Below, in pieces: positions 1-8,648 of a stretch of 62,060 nucleotides of DNA. This stretch comes from RGIG5612 sp045601405 (lineage in GTDB: Bacteria > Bacillota > Clostridia > Lachnospirales > Lachnospiraceae), in NCBI GenBank assembly GCA_045601405.1, contig JAZRZO010000049.1:1-62060 (forward strand). The letters run 5' to 3'. A program made the translations under genes and the position numbers. How positions within the stretch are numbered: the stretch's first letter is position 1; every line of letters begins with the position of its first letter. The notes under the pieces were generated by a model that was given only the letters and a program-made list of their open reading frames with translations, was not told where the DNA came from and searched no databases.

Positions 1-360
1 GAAAGAAGTAAACAACTTCTTTCCCTGCCTTCCCGACGAGGGACGGGTGTGGGCAGAGCCCACAAAATAAAACTGGCCCCAGCAAAATAGCCGGGGCTAA
101 TGTTTCAATTTTTTCGGGACATTTTCCAAAATGCTTGACATTGCTCACCGACTTTTTTAGTAGAAACTTTTTGTAAGTAAATTCCCAAAGTAAATCCCAC
201 AGCAGGAATTAAAGTTGGATTTACTCTGGGAAATTACGATGTAGTTTTGCAATGAATAACTCCCATCAACTCATCCATCAGTTCCGTTTTTATAGGAACG
301 ATTCTCAACAGATTCAACTTTTGAACCGTATATAAAATATTTTAGAAAAATTCTAATGCT
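1..360. other. Non-coding stretch with several hairpins
   Basis: No open frame with a credible start is visible in these 360 bases. The stretch holds a 9 bp inverted repeat at 1-23, a GTGGGC/GCCCAC hairpin near 51-65, a GC-rich stem near 78-99 (GCCCC paired with GGGGC) followed by a T-rich tail, and the large inverted repeat listed separately at 177-237. The T-rich sequence after the GC-rich stem suggests a plus-strand terminator or the end of a mobile element, but I cannot identify the element. Confidence 0.4.
177..237. repeat. 21 bp imperfect inverted repeat
   Basis: The left arm (177-197) and the right arm (217-237) are complementary at 19 of 21 positions, separated by a 19-base loop. The stem is AT-rich and there is no T-run directly after it, so it does not look like a standard terminator. 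It lies about 120 bases past the stop codon of the minus-strand macro-domain gene. It could be a short palindromic repeat or the end of a mobile element. Confidence 0.6.
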
Positions 361-900
361 TCAATCCCTGATCTTATCGCCTTCCGCGATTTCCTTAAGC
401 GTCTTCTCTCCAACAGCAAGAATCTTATCATCCAATACAGCGAAAATTACCTTCATATCGTAGTCAGGATTGTTCTGTATGAAATCATTACACGCCTGTA
501 TCGCTTTTCTCCAAGCCTGATCTGCAGGATACCCAAAGATACCGGCAGAGATCAGAGGAAATCCTACTGAATGCAATCCATGCTCTTTTGCCAGAACAAG
601 CGATTGTTTGTATGCGCCATAGAGAAGTTCCGGCTCATTATGGTCTCTGCCGGTCCATCTTGGACCGACTGCATGGATCACATACTTTGCAGGCAGCTTA
701 AACCCCGGAGTGACAACTGCATTCCCTGTCTTACAGCCACCGATAGCATTGCAGGCTTTCGTCAGTTCTGCAGAACCGGCTTCCCGGAATATGGCTCCGC
801 ATACACCGCCGCCTTCCCAAAGCCCTTCATTGGCTGCATTTACGATGGCATCCACATTAAGCTTTGTTATGTCTATTTTATTGATCTCTATAGCACTCAT
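361..900 (-). CDS. Macro-domain protein (O-acetyl-ADP-ribose deacetylase-like)
   Basis: This is a single macro domain of about 179 residues, the usual length for stand-alone YmdB/AF1521-type proteins that bind ADP-ribose and often remove it from O-acetyl-ADP-ribose or from proteins. The binding-site signatures are visible: IVNAANEGLWEGGGV near residues 19-33, the early Asp of IDITKL, and the later phosphate loop SAGIFGYP. I chose the ATG at 900 because AAAGGGA lies just upstream; an in-frame start at 918 has no better site. The start sits inside the 3' end of the truncated metallo-beta-lactamase gene, so the two are probably co-transcribed. The domain call is firm; the substrate is not known. 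Confidence 0.88.
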   Translation of the reverse strand: MSAIEINKIDITKLNVDAIVNAANEGLWEGGGVCGAIFREAGSAELTKACNAIGGCKTGNAVVTPGFKLPAKYVIHAVGPRWTGRDHNEPELLYGAYKQSLVLAKEHGLHSVGFPLISAGIFGYPADQAWRKAIQACNDFIQNNPDYDMKVIFAVLDDKILAVGEKTLKEIAEGDKIRD

Positions 901-1399
901 GATCGATCCCTTTATCACAAACGCCTTCCGTTATCTTCGGACTTTCCGGGAAGTTATAATAAGCACCGCCTGTAAAGCTGACAGGCACAATGTTATCTAT
1001 ACCTTTTAACTCGTCAGCTCCCAGCTCTTCTTCATTCACATATATCTTTGCATTCGGGAATGACTTAAGCTCTCCGGAGTGGTCGGCATGCATATGAGTG
1101 AGCAGTATTTTAGTCACCTGATCCGGCTTGTAACCGAGCGCGAAAAACGCCTCCATATAAGTCGAGATATCTTTACCGGTAAACATAATGCTGTTTTCAT
1201 CCGGCGCCTCCTCCGGTGTACCGGCCGGAATACCGGTGTCAACCAGGATAACCTCATCTCCCGTATCTATCAGATAATTTTGCAGGCTGCCTCTGTAACG
1301 TATGTTCCTGTCAAATTTATCCGGCCCCTCTTCTCCGCCGAAGACCATAGGCTGAGTATAAAAACCATCTTTTCTGAACTGTATTCCTTTTATCTTCAT
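878..1399 (-). pseudogene. C-terminally truncated metallo-beta-lactamase fold protein
   Basis: The N-terminal half of a metallo-beta-lactamase hydrolase is clear: the fold's first strands, an LVDTG motif and the metal site HMHADHSG. Whole members of this group run to roughly 210-280 residues and carry a downstream GH...H metal ligand and a GD motif. Here the protein has about 173 residues, and its last dozen or so come from the ribosome binding site and start of the macro gene read in another frame. The second half of the metal site is therefore missing and catalysis is unlikely. I read this as a gene whose 3' half was deleted, leaving the macro gene next to the break. The ATG at 1399 is preferred over a TTG at 1426. 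Confidence 0.65.
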
Positions 1400-1579
1400 C
1401 TTCGGCACTCTTCTTTTTATCACCAATATTTTATGTGGTTTTCATTTTATCACATCAGTGGCATTATAACTGAATTCTTTATCTATTGACATTAATTCCC
1501 CTGATTTCCTGTTTCACTGCCTTTTTGCACAGGAAGAGTTTCAAGTCATCATTTAGGTTGATTTCCGGTGTATTTGCGG

Positions 1580-1607
1580 TTGATTTTTTATCTATATATG
1601 CTATGAT
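1580..1607 (+). promoter_or_regulatory. Likely sigma-A promoter for the HTH-Uma2 gene
   Basis: A TTGATT -35 (1580-1585) and a TATGAT -10 (1602-1607) are 16 bases apart and lie about 45 bases before the start codon at 1652. GGTTGATTT occurs twice, at 1557-1565 and 1579-1587, 22 bases apart, and the second copy covers the -35. This spacing of about two helical turns would suit a regulator, perhaps the gene's own HTH product. Confidence 0.5.
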
Positions 1608-1651
1608 ATTGATGTGAAAAAGTATTGCACGTCACCTTAAAGGAGCTTCCC

Positions 1652-2473
1652 ATGATGACCCTTGATGAACTAAAAAAAAGAAAAAAGGAACTCGGCTATT
1701 CCAACCAGCGGATCGCTGATCTTTCCGGTCTGCCTTTTGGTACAGTTCAGAAGATCTTTGGCGGTGTTACTTCAACTCCACGCCATGAAACCCTTGTTGC
1801 TCTCAACAAGGCTCTGGATCATCCGCGCGTAGTTTATTCATATGAAGATGCCGCAACTGCTAAAGATATTGTTATACTTGAGGATCCCGGGGCAATCTAC
1901 GGCCGCAAGCTCAGAAATAAATATACGATAGACGATTACTATTCTCTGCCGGATGATGAGCGTGCAGAACTGGTAGACGGGCAGTTTTATTGTATGGCTG
2001 CTCCGAGTGCTGCTCACCAGCTCATACTGGGAGAATTATATTCAGCCTTCAAAAACTGTATCAGGAATGATCACCCTGAATGTACTGTAATATTTGCGCC
2101 GTTTGATGTTCAGCTGGATCAGGATAATTACACCATGGTCCAACCGGACCTTTTGATCTTTTGCGGCAGCAATAATATCCGCAGCAACCTGTATTATGGC
2201 GCTCCGGACTTTATCTTGGAAATACTCTCCCCTTCAACACGTTCAATAGATATGTTCACCAAGCTGAATAAATACCGTTTTGCAGGAGTAAGGGAATATT
2301 GGATAGTTGACCCTAAGAACCGCTGCGTTATGACCTATGACCTCATCGCCGAGGATCAGCCCGTGCGCTATAGCTTCGATGATGCGATCCCCGTAGGCAT
2401 TTCAGACGGAAAATACATGATAAACTTTGCCGATATTCATGAACATGTCAGACAATTCCTGGATAGCGAGTGA
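1652..2473 (+). CDS. HTH domain fused to Uma2-family PD-(D/E)XK nuclease
   Basis: The first 60 or so residues form an XRE-like helix-turn-helix (SNQRIADLSGLPFGTVQKIF). Residues about 90-260 match the Uma2/DUF820 family, which has a restriction-endonuclease fold: AELVDG near 105-110, QPDLLIF with Asp166, and FILEILSPSTRS with Glu190, then a Lys near 204. These are the expected acidic and basic active-site positions. Uma2 proteins are common in cyanobacteria and some Clostridia, and their biological role is not settled. I chose the ATG at 1652 because TAAAGGAG ends 7 bases upstream; an earlier TTG at 1625 lacks a site. The stop abuts the convergent RidA stop with no space between. Confidence 0.82.
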   Translation: MMTLDELKKRKKELGYSNQRIADLSGLPFGTVQKIFGGVTSTPRHETLVALNKALDHPRVVYSYEDAATAKDIVILEDPGAIYGRKLRNKYTIDDYYSLPDDERAELVDGQFYCMAAPSAAHQLILGELYSAFKNCIRNDHPECTVIFAPFDVQLDQDNYTMVQPDLLIFCGSNNIRSNLYYGAPDFILEILSPSTRSIDMFTKLNKYRFAGVREYWIVDPKNRCVMTYDLIAEDQPVRYSFDDAIPVGISDGKYMINFADIHEHVRQFLDSE

Positions 2474-2851
2474 TCACTTCACCGCTATTGCTTCAATCTC
2501 CACAAGCGCGTCTTTTGGCAGGCGTGCTGCCTCCACTGCGCTTCTTGCCGGATACGAGCCCTCTTCAAAAAAAGTTCCGTAGACCTCATTCATGTCTGCA
2601 AAGTCATTCATATCATTGAGAAATACAGTTGTTTTTACCACGTCATTCATTGAAAAACCTGCTTCTTCAAGGATGGCCTTTACATTTTTAAGAGATTGCT
2701 CAGTCTGGGCTTTTATCCCTTCCGCCATAACTCCGGTCTCAGGGTCAAGAGGGATCTGCCCTGAAGTTATCATAAAAGAATCCGTTATTATGCCTTGTGA
2801 GTACGGACCGATCGCGCACGGCGCTTTGTTAGTTGATATTGTTTTTTTCAT
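2474..2851 (-). CDS. ridA: RidA family enamine/imine deaminase
   Basis: This 125-residue protein matches the RidA (YjgF/YER057c/UK114) family, which hydrolyses reactive enamine and imine intermediates released by PLP enzymes such as threonine dehydratase. The signatures APCAIGPYSQG near the N terminus, TSGQIPLDP, and the C-terminal YPARSAVEAARLPKDALVEIE, with the substrate-binding Arg, are all present. The ATG at 2851 has an AGGTGG site a few bases upstream; earlier in-frame codons run into a repeat and are not credible. It lies downstream of argD, and a PLP aminotransferase neighbour fits the family's role, although a repeat element separates them. Confidence 0.93.
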   Translation of the reverse strand: MKKTISTNKAPCAIGPYSQGIITDSFMITSGQIPLDPETGVMAEGIKAQTEQSLKNVKAILEEAGFSMNDVVKTTVFLNDMNDFADMNEVYGTFFEEGSYPARSAVEAARLPKDALVEIEAIAVK

Positions 2852-2885
2852 TTTCCACCTCGTTCTATGTTTGGATGTTGCATTA

Positions 2886-2938
2886 CGCCCCTCATCCGTC
2901 GCCTTCGGCGCCACCTTCCCCCGGAGGGGGGGAAGGCT
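2886..2938. repeat. REP-like palindromic repeat, copy A
   Basis: This intergenic element of 53 bases begins CGCCCCTCATCCGTCGCC. It can form two adjacent stems, a GCC-TTC-GGC type hairpin and a longer CCTTCCCCC / GGGGGGAAGG hairpin with a GGA loop. A near-identical copy lies at 19188-19239 and a partial one at 36700-36722. Such elements are scattered between genes in many Clostridia. It has no coding potential and no run of T on either side. Confidence 0.75.
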
Positions 2939-2957
2939 AACGATAGCCGATACGTCT

Positions 2958-4115
2958 TCAGATTGATGATCTTATGACATCTACAGCCTTCTTTATAAGC
3001 TCCATGGGAATGTTAAGCGCCGGCAGAAGTCTCACCTTATCTTTAGCAGTTATCACCAGCACACCTTTTTCCATGCATTCCCTGACAACATCAGCCGCGG
3101 TTTTTTTAGTCTTTATACCTATCATCAACCCCATTCCCGTGACCTCTTCCACTCCGTCCGCGCCTTCAAGCTCCCTGAAAATATAGCTGCTCTTTTCCTT
3201 CACCTCATCAAGCAGCTTATCATCGATCCTTTCAAGAACACTTATCGCTGCCGCAGAGCATACAGGGTTTCCGCCAAACGTTGATCCGTTATCTCCTGCT
3301 CCCAGAACATCCTGCACCTTTTCACCCAGCATCGTTGCCGCAAGAGGAAGCCCTCCCGCGAGGCCTTTGGCGGTGGTTACAACATCAGGACAGATATCGT
3401 ATTCCATATACGCATACAGCGAGCCCGTTCTGCCATTTCCGGTCTGAACCTCGTCCACTATAAGAACTATATCCTCGGCTATGGCAAATTCAGCAAGCGC
3501 TTTTACAAACTCCTTGTCAAGAGTCCTTACGCCGCCTTCTCCCTGAACACATTCGATCATTATCCCGGCGATCTTTTTTTCCGCCGCTATCATCTTAAGC
3601 TGATCCATGTTACCGGGAACTATGTATCCAAATCCCGGAGTTATAGGTGTGAAAAGCTCATGAAAATGTTCCTGGCCTGTGGCTGAAAGCGTTGTGATCG
3701 TGCGCCCGTGAAAGCTCTGGTCGAGAGTCACTATGGTATAACAGTCCGGTCCTTTTTTCTCCGAGCCGTACTTCCTGGCCACCTTTATAGCACACTCATT
3801 GGCCTCCGCTCCGGAGTTTGAAAAGAACACCTTCCTCATACCGGTTCTTTCACAGAGCATTTCCGCCAGTTTAGCGCATGGCTGTGTGTAATAAAGGTTT
3901 GACATATGCTGAAGCTTTGAAGCCTGGTCCGTTACTGCCTTCAGCCACACATCATCGGCAAGTCCGAAGCTGGTGACTGCTATGCCCGCAGCCATGTCTA
4001 TGTATTCTTTTCCGTCGGCATCCTTCACCACTGATCCTTTACCGGATACAATTTCCAGAGGAAACCGGTTGTACGTGCCTGCTACATATTGTTTGTCGAG
4101 TTCTTTTGTGTTCAT
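2958..4115 (-). CDS. argD: Acetylornithine aminotransferase
   Basis: This is a class III PLP aminotransferase of 385 residues that converts N-acetylglutamate semialdehyde to N-acetylornithine. It shows FFSNSGAEANE (phosphate-binding region), SFHGRT, the cofactor-binding IVDEVQTGNGRTG, and TTAKGLAGGLP with the Schiff-base lysine. Class III enzymes also include ornithine and GABA aminotransferases, but its place as last gene of the argGHCJBD operon and its short length favour ArgD. The ATG at 4115 follows an AGGAGA-type site. About 70 bases separate it from argB. Confidence 0.95.
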   Translation of the reverse strand: MNTKELDKQYVAGTYNRFPLEIVSGKGSVVKDADGKEYIDMAAGIAVTSFGLADDVWLKAVTDQASKLQHMSNLYYTQPCAKLAEMLCERTGMRKVFFSNSGAEANECAIKVARKYGSEKKGPDCYTIVTLDQSFHGRTITTLSATGQEHFHELFTPITPGFGYIVPGNMDQLKMIAAEKKIAGIMIECVQGEGGVRTLDKEFVKALAEFAIAEDIVLIVDEVQTGNGRTGSLYAYMEYDICPDVVTTAKGLAGGLPLAATMLGEKVQDVLGAGDNGSTFGGNPVCSAAAISVLERIDDKLLDEVKEKSSYIFRELEGADGVEEVTGMGLMIGIKTKKTAADVVRECMEKGVLVITAKDKVRLLPALNIPMELIKKAVDVIRSSI

Positions 4116-4184
4116 TCATTTTCTCCTGATAAGATTATTATTTATTTCGTGAATATAGATTTCATATGCACGACGCCCCTCATC

Positions 4185-5042
4185 CTACTTACAGATCCTG
4201 GTTCCGGCGCCTTCGTTGGTCAGCAGCTCCATCAATATGGCATGAGGAACACGTCCGTCCAAAACAACCACACCTTCCACTCCCATCTCCGTCGCGTTTA
4301 TACAGCAGTCCACCTTAGGTATCATACCTCCGGTGACAACACCCTGTTCACAAAGTTCCTTCGCTTCCTTCACTGAGAGCTCACGGATAATAGAATCCTC
4401 GTCATCCGGATCTCTCATTATGCCGGAGATATTCGTCATCATTATCAGCCTCTCGGCTCCAAGCGCGCCGGCAATATGCGCTGCTGCCGTATCCCCGTTA
4501 ACATTATATGTATTTCCTTCTTTATCCCTGCCGACAGTGGATATCACGGGAATATAATTCTCCTCAAGAAGTCCGGCAACAGGCTGTATATTAATATTAG
4601 TCACATCACCGACAAAACCGAGCTTCTCATCCAGCTTCTTAGCTTCTATCAGTCTTCCGTCAGTGCCGGAAAGTCCTATCGCGTTACCACCCTTGAGTTC
4701 AAGAAGATTCACCAGATTCTTGTTCACCTTGCCGGAAAGAACCATCTGAACTATATCCACAGTCTCTTTATCCGTGACACGCAGCCCATCGACAAATTCG
4801 GAGCTCTTCCCGAGTCTCTCCATCATGTCATTGATCTCAGGTCCTCCGCCATGAACAAGAACAACCTTAACGCCTATAAGCGAAAGAAGGACAATGTCCT
4901 CCATAACCTGCTCCCTCATCTGTTCATCTACCGCTGCGTTGCCGCCGTATTTTACCACTACTACCTTCCCTGTATATCGCTTGATATACGGAAGAGCCTG
5001 TGTCAGTATCTCAGCCCTTTCCATATTTGAAAGATTTTTCAT
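4185..5042 (-). CDS. argB: Acetylglutamate kinase
   Basis: This 285-residue amino-acid kinase phosphorylates N-acetylglutamate. It carries VVVKYGGNAAVD near the N terminus, the glycine-rich LVHGGGPEIN loop, the substrate-site segment NVNGDTAAAHIAGALGAE, and TGGMIPKVD near the C terminus. ArgB is the usual point of arginine feedback inhibition; an extra N-terminal helix (NMERAEILTQALPYIKRY) typical of arginine-sensitive hexameric forms is present here, so feedback control is likely but inferred. The start has a GGAGGGC site. It lies between argJ and argD. Confidence 0.96.
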   Translation of the reverse strand: MKNLSNMERAEILTQALPYIKRYTGKVVVVKYGGNAAVDEQMREQVMEDIVLLSLIGVKVVLVHGGGPEINDMMERLGKSSEFVDGLRVTDKETVDIVQMVLSGKVNKNLVNLLELKGGNAIGLSGTDGRLIEAKKLDEKLGFVGDVTNINIQPVAGLLEENYIPVISTVGRDKEGNTYNVNGDTAAAHIAGALGAERLIMMTNISGIMRDPDDEDSIIRELSVKEAKELCEQGVVTGGMIPKVDCCINATEMGVEGVVVLDGRVPHAILMELLTNEGAGTRICK

Positions 5043-5098
5043 CTCGCCCTCCTGTTTCCGGCATATCAGTATTTATCAGATCATATGGCCTGATCAGC

Positions 5099-6319
5099 TT
5101 ATGTCCGGTAATCACCATTTATCCTTACATAATCATAAGTCAGGTCACAGCCCCATGCGCATGAGCTTTCGCTTCCGCTGTTCAGTGCAACATTTATATT
5201 TATCTCATCCTCAAGAAGTATCTCCTTTGCCTTCTCTTCGGAGAAGTCCACTCCATGCCCGTTTCTGCACACAGCTATCTTCCCTGCTCTGCTTTCAAAA
5301 TCAAGGTCTATCTTATCAACATCCACGTCCGCCTTGGAATACCCGATCGCACATAACACTCTGCCCCAGTTCGCGTCCGCCCCGAACATTGCGGATTTTA
5401 AAAGGCTTGAGCACACAACACTCTTTGCTGCTTTCTTCGCACTCTCCTTATCTGCAGCGCCTGTAACATTGCATTCCAGAAGCTTCGTAGCTCCTTCGCC
5501 GTCAGATGCGATCATCCTGCAGAGAGCCACATTCACAGTATTAAGCGCCTTCATGAATATGCCAAAGTCCTCGCCCTCTTTATCTATTTTTTCGTTGCCG
5601 GCCATTTCATTCGCCATGACAACCACCATATCATTTGTGGATGTGTCTCCGTCTATGCTTATCATGTTAAAGGTCTCGTTCACATCGCCCTTTAGCGCTA
5701 TGCCAAGCATTTCCGGGCTTATATCCACATCCGTTGTTATAAAAACAAGCATGGTAGCCATATCCGGATGTATCATTCCGCTGCCCTTCGCGATGCCTCC
5801 TATCCGGCAGGTTTTCCCCGACAGCTCAAACTCCACTGCAATGCTCTTTTTAACCGTATCCGTTGTCATTATGCCTTCCGCGCAGTTGTCGCTGCCGTTT
5901 CCGGAAAGACCTGAAACAAGTTCATCTATCCCGTTTTCTATCGGGGTTATATCAAGGGGCTGCCCTATCACTCCCGTGGATGCTACAACAACATCCTCTG
6001 CATCTATACCAATCCTGCCGCTTACAAGAGCTGCCATCTTTTTCGCGATCTCCTCACCGTCGGCATTGCAGGTATTCGCGTTTCCGCTATTGCATATAAT
6101 GGCTCTTGCCCTACCGTCCGCTATATGCTCCTTCGTTACAAGAAGAGGCGCGCCCTTCACAAGGTTTGTCGTATATACTGCCGCGCACGCGGCAGCCTTT
6201 TCACTGACTATAAGGGAAAGATCCTTCTTGTCTTTACTTTTTCTTATTCCGCATTGTATACCGTTTGCGGTAAATCCCAGTGGCGCGCAGACACCGCCTT
6301 CAATAACTTTTATCATCAC
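5099..6319 (-). CDS. argJ: Bifunctional ornithine acetyltransferase / N-acetylglutamate synthase
   Basis: This 406-residue ArgJ moves the acetyl group from N-acetylornithine to glutamate, closing the cyclic acetyl pathway. The Ntn-hydrolase self-cleavage site is visible in KGSGMIHPDMATML, where the Thr of ATML becomes the nucleophile of the beta chain. The FNMISIDGDTSTND segment and the C-terminal NGDYRT ending are typical. No separate argE or argA occurs in the operon, which fits a cyclic pathway. There are two adjacent ATGs at the start (6319 and 6316), with AGGTAGTG just before them, and either could be used. Only 9 bases separate it from argC. Confidence 0.96.
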   Translation of the reverse strand: MMIKVIEGGVCAPLGFTANGIQCGIRKSKDKKDLSLIVSEKAAACAAVYTTNLVKGAPLLVTKEHIADGRARAIICNSGNANTCNADGEEIAKKMAALVSGRIGIDAEDVVVASTGVIGQPLDITPIENGIDELVSGLSGNGSDNCAEGIMTTDTVKKSIAVEFELSGKTCRIGGIAKGSGMIHPDMATMLVFITTDVDISPEMLGIALKGDVNETFNMISIDGDTSTNDMVVVMANEMAGNEKIDKEGEDFGIFMKALNTVNVALCRMIASDGEGATKLLECNVTGAADKESAKKAAKSVVCSSLLKSAMFGADANWGRVLCAIGYSKADVDVDKIDLDFESRAGKIAVCRNGHGVDFSEEKAKEILLEDEININVALNSGSESSCAWGCDLTYDYVRINGDYRT

Positions 6320-6328
6320 TACCTCTGT

Positions 6329-7249
6329 TCAGATATATAATCCTTCTGTTTCATCAGCCCCCAGAACAATGTTCATATTCTGCAAAGCCGCTCCCGATGC
6401 GCCCTTCCCCAGATTATCGAATCTGGACACCAGAAGCATCCTGTCATCATTTCCGAAAACACTTATCTCCATGTCATCTCTGCCTGCAAACGCGCATGAG
6501 GAAAGATATCCGTTTTCATCTGCGTTATCATTGAAATATACTATTTTACCTTTATAGTAATCCATGTAGACCTGCCGTATTTCCTTTATTCCGGCTTTTA
6601 CCTGTGATCCCGTGACCGGTACTGCGGTTTCCATTCCACAGGGAAAATCAGCCACCGCCGGCACAAAGACCGGAGCCTTTGTGATGCCGCATACCTTCAT
6701 CATTTCCGGAATATGCTTATGCTCCTGCGTAAGCCCATAAATACGCGGCGCATTTAAAATTTCAGCCTTATCGTTCTCATATTCAGCTATCATCTTTTTT
6801 CCGCCGCCCGTATATCCTGTCAGGGAAAAGCATGAAAGCTGCTCATCTTCTCCGATGAGCCCCGCTTCCTTAAGCGGCGCGACCAGCGATACAAAGCCGC
6901 TCGCATGGCAGCCGGGGTTCGCTATCCTTTTTGAAACGCGTATCTTTTCCCTGAGACCGGCTATCTCCGCGAAGCCGTATGTCCACCCGTCACTTGTGCG
7001 GTGTGCTGTTGATGTATCGATAATGCATACATCCGAATCTCCGGCCAGCTCCGCCGCCTCTCTTGCAGCGTCATCCGGCAGGCAGAGAAATGCGATATCC
7101 GCGCCCTTGATCGCGTCCTCTCTTGCGGATAAATCCTTCCTGAGTCCGCCCGTCAGTATGATGAGCTCTATGTCCTTTCTTTCGCTGAGTCTTTCATATA
7201 TCCGCAGGCCTGTAGTACCCGCGCTTCCGTCAATAAAAACTTTTTTCAT
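6329..7249 (-). CDS. argC: N-acetyl-gamma-glutamyl-phosphate reductase, short type
   Basis: This NADP-dependent reductase makes N-acetylglutamate semialdehyde. At 306 residues it belongs to the shorter ArgC group rather than the ~345-residue Bacillus-like form. It has an N-terminal nucleotide-binding GSAGTTGLR and the catalytic cysteine in IANPGCHASG; the later conserved GYTGGGKKM and HKHIPEM segments fit the family. The gene overlaps the argH stop by 4 bases, so its translation is probably coupled to argH. Confidence 0.94.
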   Translation of the reverse strand: MKKVFIDGSAGTTGLRIYERLSERKDIELIILTGGLRKDLSAREDAIKGADIAFLCLPDDAAREAAELAGDSDVCIIDTSTAHRTSDGWTYGFAEIAGLREKIRVSKRIANPGCHASGFVSLVAPLKEAGLIGEDEQLSCFSLTGYTGGGKKMIAEYENDKAEILNAPRIYGLTQEHKHIPEMMKVCGITKAPVFVPAVADFPCGMETAVPVTGSQVKAGIKEIRQVYMDYYKGKIVYFNDNADENGYLSSCAFAGRDDMEISVFGNDDRMLLVSRFDNLGKGASGAALQNMNIVLGADETEGLYI

Positions 7250-8619
7250 TGTATAAGCTTCCTTACATTGCTTATCTGTTTTTCAACTGATGCCGGCGAC
7301 GTGCCGCCCTCGCTTATCCTTCTTTCCGCGCATGCTTTAAGATCCACTGCGTCATATACATCCGTGTCTATAAGCTCTGAGTGCGAACGGTAGGCTTCTA
7401 TGGGAAGTTCTTCAAGAACGCAGCCCTTCTCCATGCACTCCGCCACTATCTCTCCCGAGATCTTATATGCGTCCCTGAACGCAGCCCCTTTTCCCACAAG
7501 GTAGTCTGCAAGGTCTGTTGCGTTTATAAATCCGGTCTGCGCCGCTTTCAGCATATTTTCGGGGACAGCGCTCATTGCCTTTATCATTCCCGCAAACACA
7601 TCCAGACAGCTCTTTACGGTATCGCATGCGTCAAATATCGCCTCTTTGTCCTCCTGCATATCTTTGTTATAAGCAAGAGGCAGTCCTTTCATCACCGTAA
7701 AAAGACCGATCATATCTCCGAAAACCCTGCCCGTCTTTCCTCTTATCAGCTCAGCCATATCGGGATTTTTCTTCTGCGGCATTATGGAGGAGCCTGTAGT
7801 ATATTCATCGGATATCCGCACAAACTTGAATTCCCAGCTCGACCAGAGTATCACTTCCTCGCAAAACCTTGAAAGGTGGGTCATTATTATGGACAGCGCT
7901 GCTGAAAGCTCAAGACAAAAATCCCTGTCCGATACTCCGTCCATTGAGTTTTCGCATATTTCCGAAAGCCCGAGGAGATCCGCCTCCAGGCGTCTGTCGG
8001 TATCATAAGTCGTTCCCGCCAGAGCACAGCTTCCTATAGGAGAAACCTCTATTCTCTTTTTCATGTCCTTAAGACGATCCATATCCCGCAGGAACATATA
8101 CGCATAAGCCATCAGGTGGTGCCCGAAGGTCACCGGCTGCGCCCGCTGAAGATGAGTATAGCCCGGCATTACCGCATCTTTATACTGCATAGCTTTTTCC
8201 GATATCACCAGTATAAGCTCTTTTATCTTATCCGAGATAGCCCCTGTCTCATCCCTTAAATATAAGCGCAGATCAAGTGCCACCTGGTCGTTCCGGCTGC
8301 GCGCAGTGTGAAGCTTTTTGCCTGCTTCGCCTATCCTCTCCGTGAGAAGCTGTTCTATGAACATATGAACATCCTCACAGTCCGCGTCAGCCTTTACCAG
8401 TCCCTCCTCGATATCATCCAGTATTCCCTGGAGACCGTTTATTATGGTCCGTGCCTCGGATCTTGAGATCACTCCCTTTGCTCCGAGCATAGCGGCATGT
8501 GCCATACTGCCCGAAATATCCTGCTTATACATGCGGAAGTCAAAACCTATAGATGAATTGAAATCGTCCGCGATCTTTGCTGTTTTGGCGGATGTAACGC
8601 CCTGCCATAACTTTGACAT
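7246..8619 (-). CDS. argH: Argininosuccinate lyase
   Basis: This 457-residue fumarase/aspartase-superfamily enzyme cleaves argininosuccinate to arginine and fumarate, the last step of the pathway. It starts with the typical KLWQG and contains HTARSRNDQ, the TxxP region MPGYTHLQRAQPV, and the mobile signature loop GSSIMPQKKNPD with its catalytic serine. An AGAGGT site precedes the ATG. It lies 29 bases after argG and overlaps argC, placing it second in the operon. Confidence 0.97.
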   Translation of the reverse strand: MSKLWQGVTSAKTAKIADDFNSSIGFDFRMYKQDISGSMAHAAMLGAKGVISRSEARTIINGLQGILDDIEEGLVKADADCEDVHMFIEQLLTERIGEAGKKLHTARSRNDQVALDLRLYLRDETGAISDKIKELILVISEKAMQYKDAVMPGYTHLQRAQPVTFGHHLMAYAYMFLRDMDRLKDMKKRIEVSPIGSCALAGTTYDTDRRLEADLLGLSEICENSMDGVSDRDFCLELSAALSIIMTHLSRFCEEVILWSSWEFKFVRISDEYTTGSSIMPQKKNPDMAELIRGKTGRVFGDMIGLFTVMKGLPLAYNKDMQEDKEAIFDACDTVKSCLDVFAGMIKAMSAVPENMLKAAQTGFINATDLADYLVGKGAAFRDAYKISGEIVAECMEKGCVLEELPIEAYRSHSELIDTDVYDAVDLKACAERRISEGGTSPASVEKQISNVRKLIQ

Positions 8620-8648
8620 GATCAGACCTCTTTCCTTTATCCTGCCTT

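Noticed and set aside
5334..6557. A 407-codon plus-strand frame opposite argJ and argC
   Set aside because: It overlaps two clear enzymes on the other strand, has no family resemblance, and reflects codon bias of the real genes.
6329..7249. Truncated argC
   Set aside because: At 306 residues it fits the natural short ArgC group, with its catalytic Cys and ends intact.
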